Shown piece by piece: positions 16,727-25,666 of a DNA stretch of 64,000 nt. Each line of letters begins with the position of its first letter. Position 1 is the stretch's first letter. The stretch is taken from NCBI RefSeq assembly GCF_035277725.1, contig NZ_DATEJY010000104.1, forward strand, positions 1 to 64,000, given 5' to 3'. Under the pieces are notes generated by a model. That model was not told the origin of the DNA. It searched no databases and saw only the letters and a program-made list of their open reading frames with translations. A program made the position numbers and the translations under genes. The stretch is from Dyella_B sp035277725. Lineage in GTDB: Bacteria; Pseudomonadota; Gammaproteobacteria; Xanthomonadales; Rhodanobacteraceae.

Positions 16727-18166
16727 TTACTTGGAGGAAAGTTGGGTATCGGCCTGCGGTTGATAGCCGCCGCCGAGTGCCTGGATCAATTGCACGTTGA
16801 GATCGGACTGCTGCGCATGCAGTGCGGCCATGCGCTGCTCGGCGGCGAGCAGTTCCTGGCGTACGCTGAGCGCTTCCAGGTAGTTGCCGATGCCGGCCTT
16901 GTAGCGTTGTTCGGAGAGCGTCCATGCATCGTTCGCCGCCTCCAGCGCGCGTTGCTGCGCGGCGATCTGCGTCTGCAGCGAGGCCACGGCGTCGTAGTCG
17001 TCGGCCACTTCATTGACGGCGGATACCAGCGTCTTGTTGTACTGCGCGACGGCGAGGTCGTACTGCGCATCCTTGCTGTTCAAGTTGGCGCGACGGCGGC
17101 CGCCATCGAAGATCGGCAGGCTGATCGCCGGCGCCACTTCGTAGAAGCGATTCTTCAGCGTGAACAGATTGGCGCCGCCGAAATTGATCAGGCCTGCCAG
17201 CGCGCCGATGTTCACGTTCGGCAGAAAGTCGGTCTTGGCCGATTGGATGTCTTTGCTCGACGCTTCCACGCGCCAGCGTGCCGCGACGAGATCGGCGCGA
17301 TGGCCGACCAGATCCACTGACAGATTGCCTGGCACGGCCAACGCGGCTGGCGGCAACAATTGCGGACGGGCGATGTCGAGGCCGCGGTCAGGGCCTTTGC
17401 CGAGCAGCACCGACAACGCGATACGCGCTGCATCGACGGCGCGATCGGTTTGCGCCTTCTGCCCTTCCGCGCTGGCGACTTCCGAATCGCTCTGCTTCAG
17501 CTGCATCTGGTTGTCGATACCGGCGGCGACGCGCTGGCGTGTGAGGTCACGCGCTTCGCTGGCGCGCTTCAATTCCGCTGTCGCGACGTCCTGCTGCGTG
17601 TAGGCATAGCCGAGTTGCACATAGGCGCGCGCGACATTGGTGGATAGCTCGATGCGCGCGGCTTGCGCATCGACTTCGGCGGCGCGTTGCTGGCCGAGGG
17701 CTGCTTCCCATGCATCGCGCTGGCCACCCCATAGGTCCAGGTTCCATTTGAAGCTGGCGTCGGCGTATTTCAGAGCGCCGACGTGGCCGGTGCCAAAGAC
17801 GGGAACGGATTTGGGAATGAACGCTTCGCCGATGCTGCCGCCGACGTTGACGGTTGGCTTGCGCGAAGCATCCGCCGCACCGGCGGCGGCCTGTGCCTGG
17901 CGCGCGCGTGCATCGGCTTCGGCCAGGCTGGGGTTGTCGCGCAGGGCTTCGGTGATCAGCGCGCTGAGTTGGGGATCGCCCAGCCCGCTCCACCAATCCT
18001 GCTTCGGCCAGGCGGCGTCGGAGACCTGCACGTTCGCCAGGCTGCGGTCGGCCTTGAGCGACGACGCATCGGTCAGCGTGCCGTTCGGATGCAGACCGCC
18101 AGGGGTCGCGCAGCCGGCCAGAGCCAACGTAAGTACGACAGCAGCCGCAACAGTTTGCAGACGCAT
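16727..18166 (-). CDS. Outer membrane efflux lipoprotein of the EmrAB system
   Basis: A 479-residue NodT-family channel. The lipoprotein signal MRLQTVAAAVVLTLALAGC puts the lipidated Cys at 19. Two outer-membrane-efflux domains follow, with LIGHRADLVAARWRVEASSKDIQSAK-like text in the second (here DLVGHRADLVAARWR). The ATG at 18166 gives the best signal peptide; the longer frame upstream adds 28 unlikely residues encoded by a palindromic repeat. It is first of the three structural efflux genes and follows the MarR gene, so the whole pump is probably derepressed together. Confidence 0.9.
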   Translation of the reverse strand: MRLQTVAAAVVLTLALAGCATPGGLHPNGTLTDASSLKADRSLANVQVSDAAWPKQDWWSGLGDPQLSALITEALRDNPSLAEADARARQAQAAAGAADASRKPTVNVGGSIGEAFIPKSVPVFGTGHVGALKYADASFKWNLDLWGGQRDAWEAALGQQRAAEVDAQAARIELSTNVARAYVQLGYAYTQQDVATAELKRASEARDLTRQRVAAGIDNQMQLKQSDSEVASAEGQKAQTDRAVDAARIALSVLLGKGPDRGLDIARPQLLPPAALAVPGNLSVDLVGHRADLVAARWRVEASSKDIQSAKTDFLPNVNIGALAGLINFGGANLFTLKNRFYEVAPAISLPIFDGGRRRANLNSKDAQYDLAVAQYNKTLVSAVNEVADDYDAVASLQTQIAAQQRALEAANDAWTLSEQRYKAGIGNYLEALSVRQELLAAEQRMAALHAQQSDLNVQLIQALGGGYQPQADTQLSSK

Positions 18167-18193
18167 GGCTTTCAATCTCGGTGTGGGGTGTTT

Positions 18194-18257
18194 GTAGGCC
18201 GGGATGGCAATCCCGGCATCGGTGGAGTTGGTGGAAGCCGGGATTGCCATCCCGGCC
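18194..18257. repeat. Palindromic repeat, family B
   Basis: GTAGGCCGGGATGGCAATCC at 18194 and an inverted copy (GCCGGGATTGCCATCCCGGC) ending near 18257. It lies between the MarR gene and the outer membrane factor gene, in the operon leader. Confidence 0.8.
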
Positions 18258-18280
18258 CGCTCGCTACAGGTCGTCCATGG

Positions 18281-18745
18281 CTAACTTCGGTTCTTGTCGC
18301 GCAAGGCGTGCAGCACGCGGCCCAGGTAGTCATGCAGGCGCTCGCGCTCGACGTCGCTCAAGGAGTGTTGCGCCGCTTCCAGGACACGGTCATTGCAACT
18401 GGTCAGTTGCTGCCACAGCGCGTTGCCGGCCTCGGTCAGTTCGATGCGCAGCGCGCGCCGGTCCTGTGCGTGCGGCCGGCGGCGCAGATAACCCCTGCCC
18501 TCCAGCTGGTCGAGCTGGCGCGTCATGGCGCCACCATCCAGCTCGACCGAACGGGCCAGCTCGGTGGCCGTCATCGGCCCGAGCATGGCCAGCCGCTTGA
18601 GCATCACGAACTGGATGTAGCGAAGGTCCATGCCTTTGGCGGCGATTTCCGCCTCCATGCTGCGCACCAGTTCGACGCGAACCAGGTTGATCAGCAGGCC
18701 AAGGCTTTCCTGGCTGGTGGGAGTAACGAGCGGTCCGGTGTTCAT
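18281..18745 (-). CDS. MarR-family regulator of the EmrAB-type pump
   Basis: A 154-residue MarR regulator. The winged helix (about 50-120) reads LGPMTATELARSVELDGGAMTRQLDQLEGRGYLRRRPHAQDRRALRIELTEAG, with the DxRxxxxxLT wing typical of the family. N- and C-terminal helices would form the dimer interface. I chose ATG 18745. An in-frame TTG at 18781 has GGAGG downstream of it and overlaps the operator, so it is unlikely as a start. A perfect dyad just upstream (18771-18790) is the probable operator. By analogy with EmrR/MprA it should repress the downstream efflux operon until a phenolic or hydrophobic ligand binds. Confidence 0.9.
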   Translation of the reverse strand: MNTGPLVTPTSQESLGLLINLVRVELVRSMEAEIAAKGMDLRYIQFVMLKRLAMLGPMTATELARSVELDGGAMTRQLDQLEGRGYLRRRPHAQDRRALRIELTEAGNALWQQLTSCNDRVLEAAQHSLSDVERERLHDYLGRVLHALRDKNRS

Positions 18746-18770
18746 GGCCGCGTATTCTATTGCCTCCAGA

Positions 18771-18790
18771 ATATTTGTCAAGGCAAATAT
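18771..18790. promoter_or_regulatory. MarR operator candidate
   Basis: ATATTTG, 6 bases, CAAATAT: a perfect 7-bp dyad placed 25 bp before the MarR start. Its AT-rich half-sites stand out against the GC-rich surroundings. The position fits autorepression and control of the downstream efflux genes. Confidence 0.65.
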
Positions 18791-18831
18791 GTTTTGGGCA
18801 CCTTTTGTTTTGGCAAATTGACAGAAATGGA

Positions 18832-19077
18832 TTACTTCACGAGTTCGGCCAGCTCGTCATCCAGCCAGGCCTTGAGGGCCGGATCGCGCAGTTCGAACAG
18901 CTGGAAGACGCCCAGCGCGCGCAATGCGGGCAACTGCGCCAGCAGGCGCGGCTCCATCGCCCGGCGCACGGCCTCGGGTGTGGCGGGGTCCAGCATCTGG
19001 TGTGCACAGGCAACGAACGTCTCCAGCGGAGACCGCGAAACCTCGGATTTCAGGGAAACCAGTTGAAGCGGGGACAT
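18832..19077 (-). CDS. Hypothetical protein (81 aa)
   Basis: A small cytoplasmic protein of 81 residues, helical in appearance, with regularly spaced Leu and Ala (AMEPRLLAQLPALRALGVFQLF) and an acidic end (WLDDELAELVK). No motif, signal peptide or membrane segment is seen. The ATG at 19077 has a good AAGGAAAGG ribosome site, which argues that it is real. It ends about 42 bp before the MarR operator and could be transcribed towards the marR-efflux operon. I do not recognise a family. Confidence 0.5.
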   Translation of the reverse strand: MSPLQLVSLKSEVSRSPLETFVACAHQMLDPATPEAVRRAMEPRLLAQLPALRALGVFQLFELRDPALKAWLDDELAELVK

Positions 19078-19308
19078 GACCTTTCCTTCTCAGTGCAGCG
19101 CGGATCGCTCAATAGACGGACGAACGAGGCGTGCCGTGACAGACATTTGCGCGCGCCCAACCAGGGGCCTGCGCGCCTGGCGCAGTCATGGCACAGCCCC
19201 CTGGGTTGGATCGGATAGCCGCGAGCGGCGGCAGCGGCGTGGGTGGACCGGCACCATCGGCCAGTCAGTGGAGGAAGCTTAGGCAAAGCCGATGACAAGC
19301 TGATAACG

Positions 19309-19324
19309 TTATTTGGTCAAATAA
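19309..19324. promoter_or_regulatory. Palindromic operator candidate upstream of the AraC gene
   Basis: TTATTTG, GT, CAAATAA: a perfect 7-bp dyad ending 15 bp before the AraC start codon. It shares the TATTTG/CAAATA half-site with the MarR operator at 18771-18790, but the spacing is 2 instead of 6 bases. It may bind the AraC protein or another factor. Confidence 0.45.
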
Positions 19325-19339
19325 TGTCGAGATTCGGCC

Positions 19340-20152
19340 ATGCAGCGGACCAAGCAGGAGCTTTACGAACTGATCGAGCGGCTGGATGGCCCGGCCCTCA
19401 TCGCCTATTGGGACGACGGCGAAGCCTTCAGCGAATACACCCAGGAAACCAAGCAATACGACTGGCACAGCCATGCGCGCGGGCAGTTCTTCTGCGTGGA
19501 AAGCGGGCTGGTGCATATGCACACCGCGCACGGTTCCTGGCTGTTGCCGCCGCATCGCGCCGGCTGGATGCCGCCGGGCGAGCTGCACAAGGTCAGCATC
19601 AACGGGCCGTTGACCGGCTGGGGCGTGTTTCTGCATCCGGACGTCGCGCATTGCCTGCCCGAACGGCCCGGGGTGATCGGCGTGAATCCGCTGATGCGCG
19701 AGCTGGTGCATCGCGCCAGTTCCTGGACCTGGAATCCGGAGCTGACCGAGCGGCAGGAACGCGTGATGGGCGTGCTGCTCGAAGAAATTCGCGCGGCGCC
19801 GCTCGAGCCGCTGCATCTGCCGATGCCGATCGACCGCCGCCTGCTGCGCATCGCGCATGCCGTGCTGGAGCAACCCCACGACAATCGCAGCCTGGAAGAA
19901 TGGGCCGCCTGGGCCGGCCTTTCCGCGCGCACGCTCAGCCGCCTGTTCCGTGCCGAAACAGCGTTGAGCTTCGCGCAGTGGCGCCAGCAGGCGCGGCTCA
20001 CCAAGGGTCTGGAGCAATTGGCCGAAGGCCTGCCGGTCGCCACGGTCGCCGATGGGTTGGGCTATGCGAGCACGAGTGCCTTCATCGCGATGTTCCGCCG
20101 CTGTTTCGGCCACTCGCCGGCGCGGTACTTCGGGCAGCGTGCGATGGCCTAG
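19340..20152 (+). CDS. AraC-family regulator with cupin sensor domain
   Basis: A 270-residue regulator. The N-terminal cupin-like domain (about 25-110) has the metal/ligand-type pattern YDWHSHARGQFFCVESG and LLPPHRAGWMPPGELHKV. The C-terminal AraC double helix-turn-helix (about 165-268) contains LEEWAAWAGLSARTLSRLFRAETALSFAQWRQQARL and VADGLGYASTSAFIAMFRRCFGHSPARYF. This subgroup (cupin plus AraC) often controls transporters or detoxification genes next door. Here the flanks are the small gene at 18832 and lhr, neither an obvious target. A palindrome at 19309-19324 suggests autoregulation. Confidence 0.92.
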   Translation: MQRTKQELYELIERLDGPALIAYWDDGEAFSEYTQETKQYDWHSHARGQFFCVESGLVHMHTAHGSWLLPPHRAGWMPPGELHKVSINGPLTGWGVFLHPDVAHCLPERPGVIGVNPLMRELVHRASSWTWNPELTERQERVMGVLLEEIRAAPLEPLHLPMPIDRRLLRIAHAVLEQPHDNRSLEEWAAWAGLSARTLSRLFRAETALSFAQWRQQARLTKGLEQLAEGLPVATVADGLGYASTSAFIAMFRRCFGHSPARYFGQRAMA

Positions 20153-20262
20153 CGCGTCTCATCCTTTGCGACAGGGGGCAGCGAGCATGCTTTTACGCCG
20201 GCGAATCACCCCTATGTCATGATCGACGAGCCTTGAGCCCGTGCGACCACGGGTTACCTACG

Positions 20263-23200
20263 ATGCCTCTGCAGAACTTCCATCCCGCGGTTGCCGCCTG
20301 GTTCGGCAATACGTTCCCGGCGCCAACGTCCGCGCAGGCCCAAGCGTGGCCGCAGATCAGGGCAGGGCGCCACACGCTGGTTGCCGCGCCCACCGGTTCG
20401 GGTAAAACGCTGACCGCCTTTCTTGCCGCCATCGACCAGCTGGTGCAGGAGAGCGTGGCCCGCGGCGGCACGCTGCCGGACGAAACACGCGTGGTGTACG
20501 TGTCGCCGTTGAAGGCGCTGTCGAACGACATCCACATCAATCTGGAAGCGCCGCTGGAAGGCATCGGCATCGAGCTGGAAAAACTCGGTCTGCCCGATGC
20601 GCCCATCCGCACCGCCGTGCGCACCGGCGACACGCCGCAAGCCGAGCGCAATCTGATGCGCAAGGCGCCGCCGCACATCCTGGTCACCACACCGGAATCC
20701 TTGTACGTGCTGATGGGTTCGCTATCCGGCCGCGAGATGCTGAAAAGCGTGCGTAGCGTGATCGTGGACGAAATCCATGCGGTGGCGACAAGCAAGCGTG
20801 GCGCGCATCTGGCGTTGACGCTGGAGCGGCTGGAAGCCCTGTGCCAGCGGCCGTTGCAGCGGATTGGTCTGTCGGCGACGCAGAAGCCGATCGAGGACGT
20901 AGCTCGGTTTCTCGTAGGGGAGGGGACTGGTTTTGCTCCCTCTCCCCTGCGGGGAGAGGGCTGGGGTGAGGGGCGAACCTCGCCGGAAGCTGAAAAAGAG
21001 CCACAGCCCTTTACTACCGACCTTTTCGCAAGAGCCGCCGCTCACCCCAACCTTCTCCCCGAAGGGGAGAGGGAGCAGGAGTCCTCAGGCGAAAGAGAAA
21101 CGAACTGCACCATCATCGACGTCGGCCACACGCGCGCCCGCGACCTCGCCATCGAAGTGCCACCGGTGCAGCTGGAAGCGGTGATGTCCAACGACACCTG
21201 GGACCTGGTCTACAACCAGCTCGCGCAACTGGTCGAGCAACATCGCACCACGCTGGTGTTCGTCAACACGCGGCGCATGGCCGAGCGCGTGTCGCGGCAT
21301 CTGTCCGAACGCCTTGGCCATGAGGCTGTCGCCGCCCATCACGGCAGCCTGGCCAAAGAGCAGCGCCTGGACGCCGAACAACGCCTTAAACGCGGCGAAC
21401 TGAAAGTGTTGGTCGCCACCGCGTCACTGGAACTCGGTATCGATATCGGTGACGTCGACCTGGTATGCCAGCTTTCATCGCCACGCTCCATCGCGGCATT
21501 TCTGCAACGCGCGGGCCGTTCCGGTCACGCGGTGAATGGCACACCGAAAGCGCGTCTGTTTCCGACCAGCCGCGATGATCTGGTCGAATGCGCGGCGATG
21601 CTCGATTGCGTGCGTCGTGGCGAACTCGACACCCTGGTACAGCCGCCGCAACCGCTGGACGTACTGGCGCAACAGATCGTGGCCGAAGTAGCGTGCGCGG
21701 AATGGGACGAAGATGCGCTGTTCGATCTGGTGCGTCGCGCATATCCGTACCGCAGCCTGCCACGCGATACCTTCAATGCGGTGGTGCGCATGCTCGCCGA
21801 TGGTTTCAGCACGCGCCGCGGTGCACGTGCGGCGTATGTCCATCGCGACGCCGTACATCATGAATTGCGTGCTCGGCGCGGTGCGCGACTCACCGCCGTC
21901 ACATCGGGGGGCACCATTCCTGACACGGCCGACTACCTGGTCGTGCTGGAACCGCAGGCGACCATCGTCGGCACGGTGAATGAAGACTTTGCCGTCGAAA
22001 GCCTGGCCGGCGATATCTTTCAGCTGGGCAACACCAGCTATCGCATCGTTCGCGTGGAGCGCGATCGCTTGCGCGTGGAAGATGCGCAAGGCGCGCCGCC
22101 GAGCATCCCGTTCTGGTTGGGCGAGGCACCGGGACGCAGCAACGAATTGTCGGTGGGCGTATCGCGTTTGCGTGAAGAAATCGCTGCACGTATCGATGCC
22201 GGTGGCGTGCAAGCGGCGTTTGACTGGTTGCGCGACGTTCTCGGCTTGAACGAATCCGCCGCGCAGCAGATCGTCGAATATCTTGCCAAGGCCAAGGCCG
22301 CGCTAGGTGTAATGCCGACACAATCCACGCTGGTGTTCGAGCGTTTCTTTGACGAATCCGGCGGCACCCAGTTGGTGATCCACACGCCATGGGGCAGCCG
22401 CATCAACAAGGCGTGGGGCCTGGCCTTGCGCAAACGCTTTTGCCGGCAATTCAATTTCGAATTGCAGGCCGCCGCGACCGAAAACGCGATCGTGCTGTCG
22501 CTTTCCACCAGCCACAGTTTTCCGCTGATCGAAGTAGCGCGTTACCTGCACAGCAACACCGCCGAACACGTGCTGATCCAAGCCCTGCTCGATGCACCGC
22601 TGTTTCCGGTGCGCTGGCGCTGGAATGCCGTGACCTCGCTTGCCCTGCCGCGTTATGCCGGCGGCAAGAAAGTGCCCGCGCCCTTGCAACGCATGAAGAG
22701 CGAGGACCTGCTCGCCACCGTCTTTCCCGACCAGGTTGCCTGCCTGGAAAACATCGTCGGCGAGCGGCAGATTCCCGATCATCCGCTGGTGAACCAGACC
22801 TTGCACGATTGCCTGCGCGAAGCGATGGACGTGGATGGACTGCTGGATGTTTTGAAGAACATGGAATCGGGCGCGATCACCGTGGTCGCGCGCGATCTCA
22901 CCGCCCCCAGCCCGCTCGCCAGCGAAGTGCTCAACGCCGCGCCTTACGCGTTTCTCGACGATGCGCCGCTGGAGGAACGCCGCACGCGCGCGGTGCAAAC
23001 GCGTCATTGGAATGGCATCGAAGATACGGACGATCTGGCCAAGCTGGATCCGGAAGCGATTGCGGCGGTGCGCAGTGAAGCATGGCCGGACGTGCGCAGC
23101 GCGGATGAAATGCACGAGGCGTTGAATGTGCTCGGGTTCGTCACGGAAGAAGAAGCTTGCGCGAATGAAAGTTGGCTCGATTGGCTGCACAAGCTCGCCA

Positions 23201-24783
23201 AAGTGCATCGCGCCACGCAGCTCACGCGACGGCAAGAAGAAGGATCGGCTTCGCGCGACATTTGGATCTGCGCCGAAAAACTGCCCATGTGGCAGGCCGT
23301 GCACGAACACACCGCACTCAATCCATCCATCACCGCTCCCGCCGAATACGCCGCGCAAACCTGGACCCGCGAAGACGCTTTGCTGGAACTCGCGCGCGGC
23401 CGCCTCACTGGCCTGGGTCCCAGCACCGCCACCGCTCTCGCTGCGTCCATGCAGGTGGAAAGCACCGACATCGACCTCGCCCTGATCCGCCTGCAATCCG
23501 AAGGCTACGTGATGCAGGGTCACTTCTCGCCGGATGCCAACGACACCGAATGGTGCGAGCGCCACCTGCTTGCGCGCATCCACCGTTACACCATCGGCCG
23601 CCTGCGCCGCGAAATCGAACCGGTCAGCCGCCGCGACCTGATGCGCTTCCTGCTCGAATGGCAGCACACCACACCGGGCACGAAGCTCAGCGGTCCGGAT
23701 GCGCTCAGTGGCGTACTGCATCAATTGGAAGGCTTCGAAGCCGCGGCTGGCGCGTGGGAAGGCGAGTTGCTGGCGTCGCGCATCGAGGATTACTCCAGCC
23801 GCTGGCTGGATGAACTTTGCCGCGCCGGCCGCGTCGGCTGGAATCGCCTGCGCAGCGGTGGTGGCAGCAATGGCCCGGTGCGCGCGACGCCGATCGTGTT
23901 GCTGCCGCGTCGGCAATTGCCAATCTGGACAGCCCAGGCCGATGGCAACCAGGAGCAGGAACCGCTGCTGTCGTCGCGTGCACAAGCCGTCGCTGATGCA
24001 TTGACCGCACACGGCGCCTTGTTCTTCGACGAACTGCTCGACGCTGCACATTTGCTGCGTACCGAGCTGGAGGATGCACTGGGCGAACTGGTTTCTGCCG
24101 GGCGTGTCACCTCCGACAGCTTTGCCGGCCTGCGCGCGCTGCTCACACCTGCCGCCAAGCGCGAATCGTCGCGGCATCGCCGCGTGCGCAGGCATAACTT
24201 GAGCGAGATCGAGGATGCCGGCCGCTGGTCGATGGTGCGCAAGCTGCCCACAACCATGTCACCACGCAGCGAAACACCCGCCGCCGTGGACGATCCGGTC
24301 GAGCACATCGCGCGCGTGTTGCTGCGCCGCTACGGCGTCATCTTCTGGAAGCTGCTCGAGCGCGAAGCCCCGTGGCTGCCTTCGTGGCGCGAACTATTGC
24401 GCGTCTACCACCGCCTCGAAGCCCGCGGCGAAATCCGCGGCGGCCGCTTCGTGGAAGGATTGGTCGGCGAACAATTCGCACTGCCCGAGGCAATCGCCCA
24501 TTTGCGCAGCATCCGCTTGCGGCCACCCGAACAAGTACGCGTCACGCTCAGCGGCAGCGATCCTTTGAACCTGGTCGGCACCGTCCTCACCGGCGATCGC
24601 CTGCCTGCCTTGGCTGGCACGCGCGTGCTTTACGAAGACGGCATGCCGGTCGCCGCATTGGTCGCCAACAAGCCGCAGTGGTTGATGGAAGGCGATCTTG
24701 CGCAGCAGCGGCGGTGGTACAACGCGCTGTTGCGGCGGCAAGAGCCGGATGGGACTAGCGATGTAGCATACGCCCATCGTTGA
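20263..24783 (+). CDS. lhr: ATP-dependent helicase Lhr (long form)
   Basis: A 1,506-residue superfamily 2 helicase. The N-terminal RecA-like domains have Walker A APTGSGKT (Lys48), the DEIH box (169-172), SAT (204-206), VFVNTRRMAERV, and the motif VI region QRAGRSGH. The winged helix and Lhr core follow, then a long C-terminal extension as in Escherichia coli Lhr (about 1,538 residues). Lhr translocates 3'-5' on single-stranded DNA and unwinds RNA-DNA hybrids; long Lhr is linked to repair. I place the start at ATG 20263, 43 residues before Walker A. Residues about 221-281 are an extra segment encoded by a palindromic repeat between SATQKPIEDVARFL and CTIIDVGH. No metallophosphoesterase or ligase partner is next to it. 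Confidence 0.95.
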   Translation: MPLQNFHPAVAAWFGNTFPAPTSAQAQAWPQIRAGRHTLVAAPTGSGKTLTAFLAAIDQLVQESVARGGTLPDETRVVYVSPLKALSNDIHINLEAPLEGIGIELEKLGLPDAPIRTAVRTGDTPQAERNLMRKAPPHILVTTPESLYVLMGSLSGREMLKSVRSVIVDEIHAVATSKRGAHLALTLERLEALCQRPLQRIGLSATQKPIEDVARFLVGEGTGFAPSPLRGEGWGEGRTSPEAEKEPQPFTTDLFARAAAHPNLLPEGEREQESSGERETNCTIIDVGHTRARDLAIEVPPVQLEAVMSNDTWDLVYNQLAQLVEQHRTTLVFVNTRRMAERVSRHLSERLGHEAVAAHHGSLAKEQRLDAEQRLKRGELKVLVATASLELGIDIGDVDLVCQLSSPRSIAAFLQRAGRSGHAVNGTPKARLFPTSRDDLVECAAMLDCVRRGELDTLVQPPQPLDVLAQQIVAEVACAEWDEDALFDLVRRAYPYRSLPRDTFNAVVRMLADGFSTRRGARAAYVHRDAVHHELRARRGARLTAVTSGGTIPDTADYLVVLEPQATIVGTVNEDFAVESLAGDIFQLGNTSYRIVRVERDRLRVEDAQGAPPSIPFWLGEAPGRSNELSVGVSRLREEIAARIDAGGVQAAFDWLRDVLGLNESAAQQIVEYLAKAKAALGVMPTQSTLVFERFFDESGGTQLVIHTPWGSRINKAWGLALRKRFCRQFNFELQAAATENAIVLSLSTSHSFPLIEVARYLHSNTAEHVLIQALLDAPLFPVRWRWNAVTSLALPRYAGGKKVPAPLQRMKSEDLLATVFPDQVACLENIVGERQIPDHPLVNQTLHDCLREAMDVDGLLDVLKNMESGAITVVARDLTAPSPLASEVLNAAPYAFLDDAPLEERRTRAVQTRHWNGIEDTDDLAKLDPEAIAAVRSEAWPDVRSADEMHEALNVLGFVTEEEACANESWLDWLHKLAKVHRATQLTRRQEEGSASRDIWICAEKLPMWQAVHEHTALNPSITAPAEYAAQTWTREDALLELARGRLTGLGPSTATALAASMQVESTDIDLALIRLQSEGYVMQGHFSPDANDTEWCERHLLARIHRYTIGRLRREIEPVSRRDLMRFLLEWQHTTPGTKLSGPDALSGVLHQLEGFEAAAGAWEGELLASRIEDYSSRWLDELCRAGRVGWNRLRSGGGSNGPVRATPIVLLPRRQLPIWTAQADGNQEQEPLLSSRAQAVADALTAHGALFFDELLDAAHLLRTELEDALGELVSAGRVTSDSFAGLRALLTPAAKRESSRHRRVRRHNLSEIEDAGRWSMVRKLPTTMSPRSETPAAVDDPVEHIARVLLRRYGVIFWKLLEREAPWLPSWRELLRVYHRLEARGEIRGGRFVEGLVGEQFALPEAIAHLRSIRLRPPEQVRVTLSGSDPLNLVGTVLTGDRLPALAGTRVLYEDGMPVAALVANKPQWLMEGDLAQQRRWYNALLRRQEPDGTSDVAYAHR
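20938..21073. repeat. Palindromic repeat, family D, inside lhr
   Basis: CCCTCTCCCCTGCGGGGAGA.. begins at 20938, and an inverted counterpart ending CTCCCCGAAGGGGAGAGGG closes at 21073. Each end also carries GGGGTGAG / CTCACCCC. It is translated in frame as part of Lhr (SPLRGEGWGEG ... PNLLPEGERE), a surface-loop-like hydrophilic stretch between helicase motifs III and IV. Confidence 0.85.
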
Positions 24784-24995
24784 TGGCGGATACTCAATCA
24801 GTCGCATTGACCAGCCCCGAAGGTGTTCAACTAAGGCCAATGCTTTACTGCGGTGAGTATCTGGTTTCACTCGGCGACACAGGTCGAACACTCCATCACG
24901 TCGCTTACTACGAATGGCCTTCACTGGTCGGCTCAACTCGGGCGTTGTGCGCTATTGGAACAAGGCACCTTTCGGCTTATCCTGTGAGCCCATGA
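24783..24995 (+). CDS. Small open frame overlapping the lhr stop (70 aa)
   Basis: An ATG at 24783 overlaps the lhr stop codon (TGATG) and opens a 70-codon frame (MADTQSVALTSPEGVQLRP). It contains aromatic residues but no motif or membrane segment. It ends next to the antitoxin relic at 24992. The region around it is decayed, so this may be a remnant or a chance frame. I do not recognise a family. Confidence 0.25.
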   Translation: MADTQSVALTSPEGVQLRPMLYCGEYLVSLGDTGRTLHHVAYYEWPSLVGSTRALCAIGTRHLSAYPVSP

Positions 24996-25181
24996 ACGCC
25001 AATCTTTTCAAGCTTCCCGTCAGCGAACGCATCCGCCTCGTCGAAGACCTGTGGGATAGCTCTTCCACTTACTTCGGAACAACGTTCCGAGCTCGATCAT
25101 CGCCTGGACGCCTACGAAGCTGATGGCAATTCCGGTCGCCCGGCCGCCGACGTCGTCGCCGAGATACGCAAAAAATTATGA
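24992..25181 (+). pseudogene. Broken addiction-module antitoxin (ParD/RelB-like)
   Basis: From ATG 24992 the sequence reads MNANLFKLPVSERIRLVEDLWDS, the N-terminus of the small addiction-module antitoxin family (TIGR02574-like). After about residue 24 the family continues in another frame as TSEQRSELDHRLDAYEADGN.. to AEIRKKL and TGA at 25179-25181. A short deletion or frameshift near 25065-25075 has removed the middle, so the antitoxin is not made intact. The stop overlaps the ATG of the toxin relic (ATGA), the usual antitoxin-toxin arrangement. Confidence 0.7.
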
Positions 25182-25473
25182 AGGACATTGTCCGGCTCAG
25201 GGATGAGGCGGATCGGGATTAGCCGACGCGGCTTCTTGGCATGAACAACAACGGGCCGGACTCGGTCACGAATTTCTCGGTGATGCCCAGGCCCTATTCG
25301 ACCGGATTGGTGAGGAGCCGCTCAGCTTTCCAGGCGTACATAGAAAAGCACACCGTGCGGTAATGAGCCGATTTTCCTTTTGTATTTATTTTGTCGTGGA
25401 GCGGGTCGATATCGTTGTCTTTGCCGTCATGCACGGGACTCGTCATCCTCACCGCTGGAAAGGACGCACATAA
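25178..25473 (+). pseudogene. Frameshifted ParE/RelE-family toxin
   Basis: Starting at ATG 25178 the frame gives MKDIVRLRDEADRD and then an immediate TAG. One base later the family continues as AASWHEQQRAGLGHEFLG, RIGEEPLSFPGVHRKAHRA, FCIYFVVERVDIVVFAVMHG and HPHRWKGRT, ending TAA at 25471-25473. This is a typical ParE-family toxin with the C-terminal HGxRxPxxW signature. Loss of a base near 25218 breaks it. With the antitoxin also broken, the module is dead. Confidence 0.75.
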
Positions 25474-25557
25474 CAACGCGCTCAACAATAGGGCCGCGAA
25501 AAGTACGCCGTACTCGTTCGCGCAAAACGTCGGCCATGCTCGCAGAGATCGTCACTC

Positions 25558-25641
25558 ATGGCACAAATCGTCTACATGCTGATTAACGAGGCCATGCCAG
25601 GGATCGTCAAGATCGGCATGATAACGGACTCTATCGAATAA
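25558..25641 (+). pseudogene. N-terminal fragment of a GIY-YIG (T5orf172-like) protein
   Basis: Twenty-seven codons from ATG 25558 read MAQIVYMLINEAMPGIVKIG and stop at TAA in SIE-stop. Related GIY-YIG/Mug113 proteins start the same way (MAQIVYVLTNPAMPGLIKIG) and continue EQR, so the TAA probably replaces a Gln codon. A further shifted frame gives LNEYNQT before the next gene starts. The catalytic remainder is gone. Confidence 0.55.
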
Positions 25642-25666
25642 CGCGCTTAACGAGTACAACCAAACC

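Noticed and set aside
22303..24195. A 630-codon minus-strand frame opposite lhr
   Set aside because: A shadow of lhr with no recognisable fold or ribosome site.
20263..24783. Lhr-associated nuclease or ligase partner genes
   Set aside because: The flanks are an AraC regulator and decayed toxin-antitoxin genes only.
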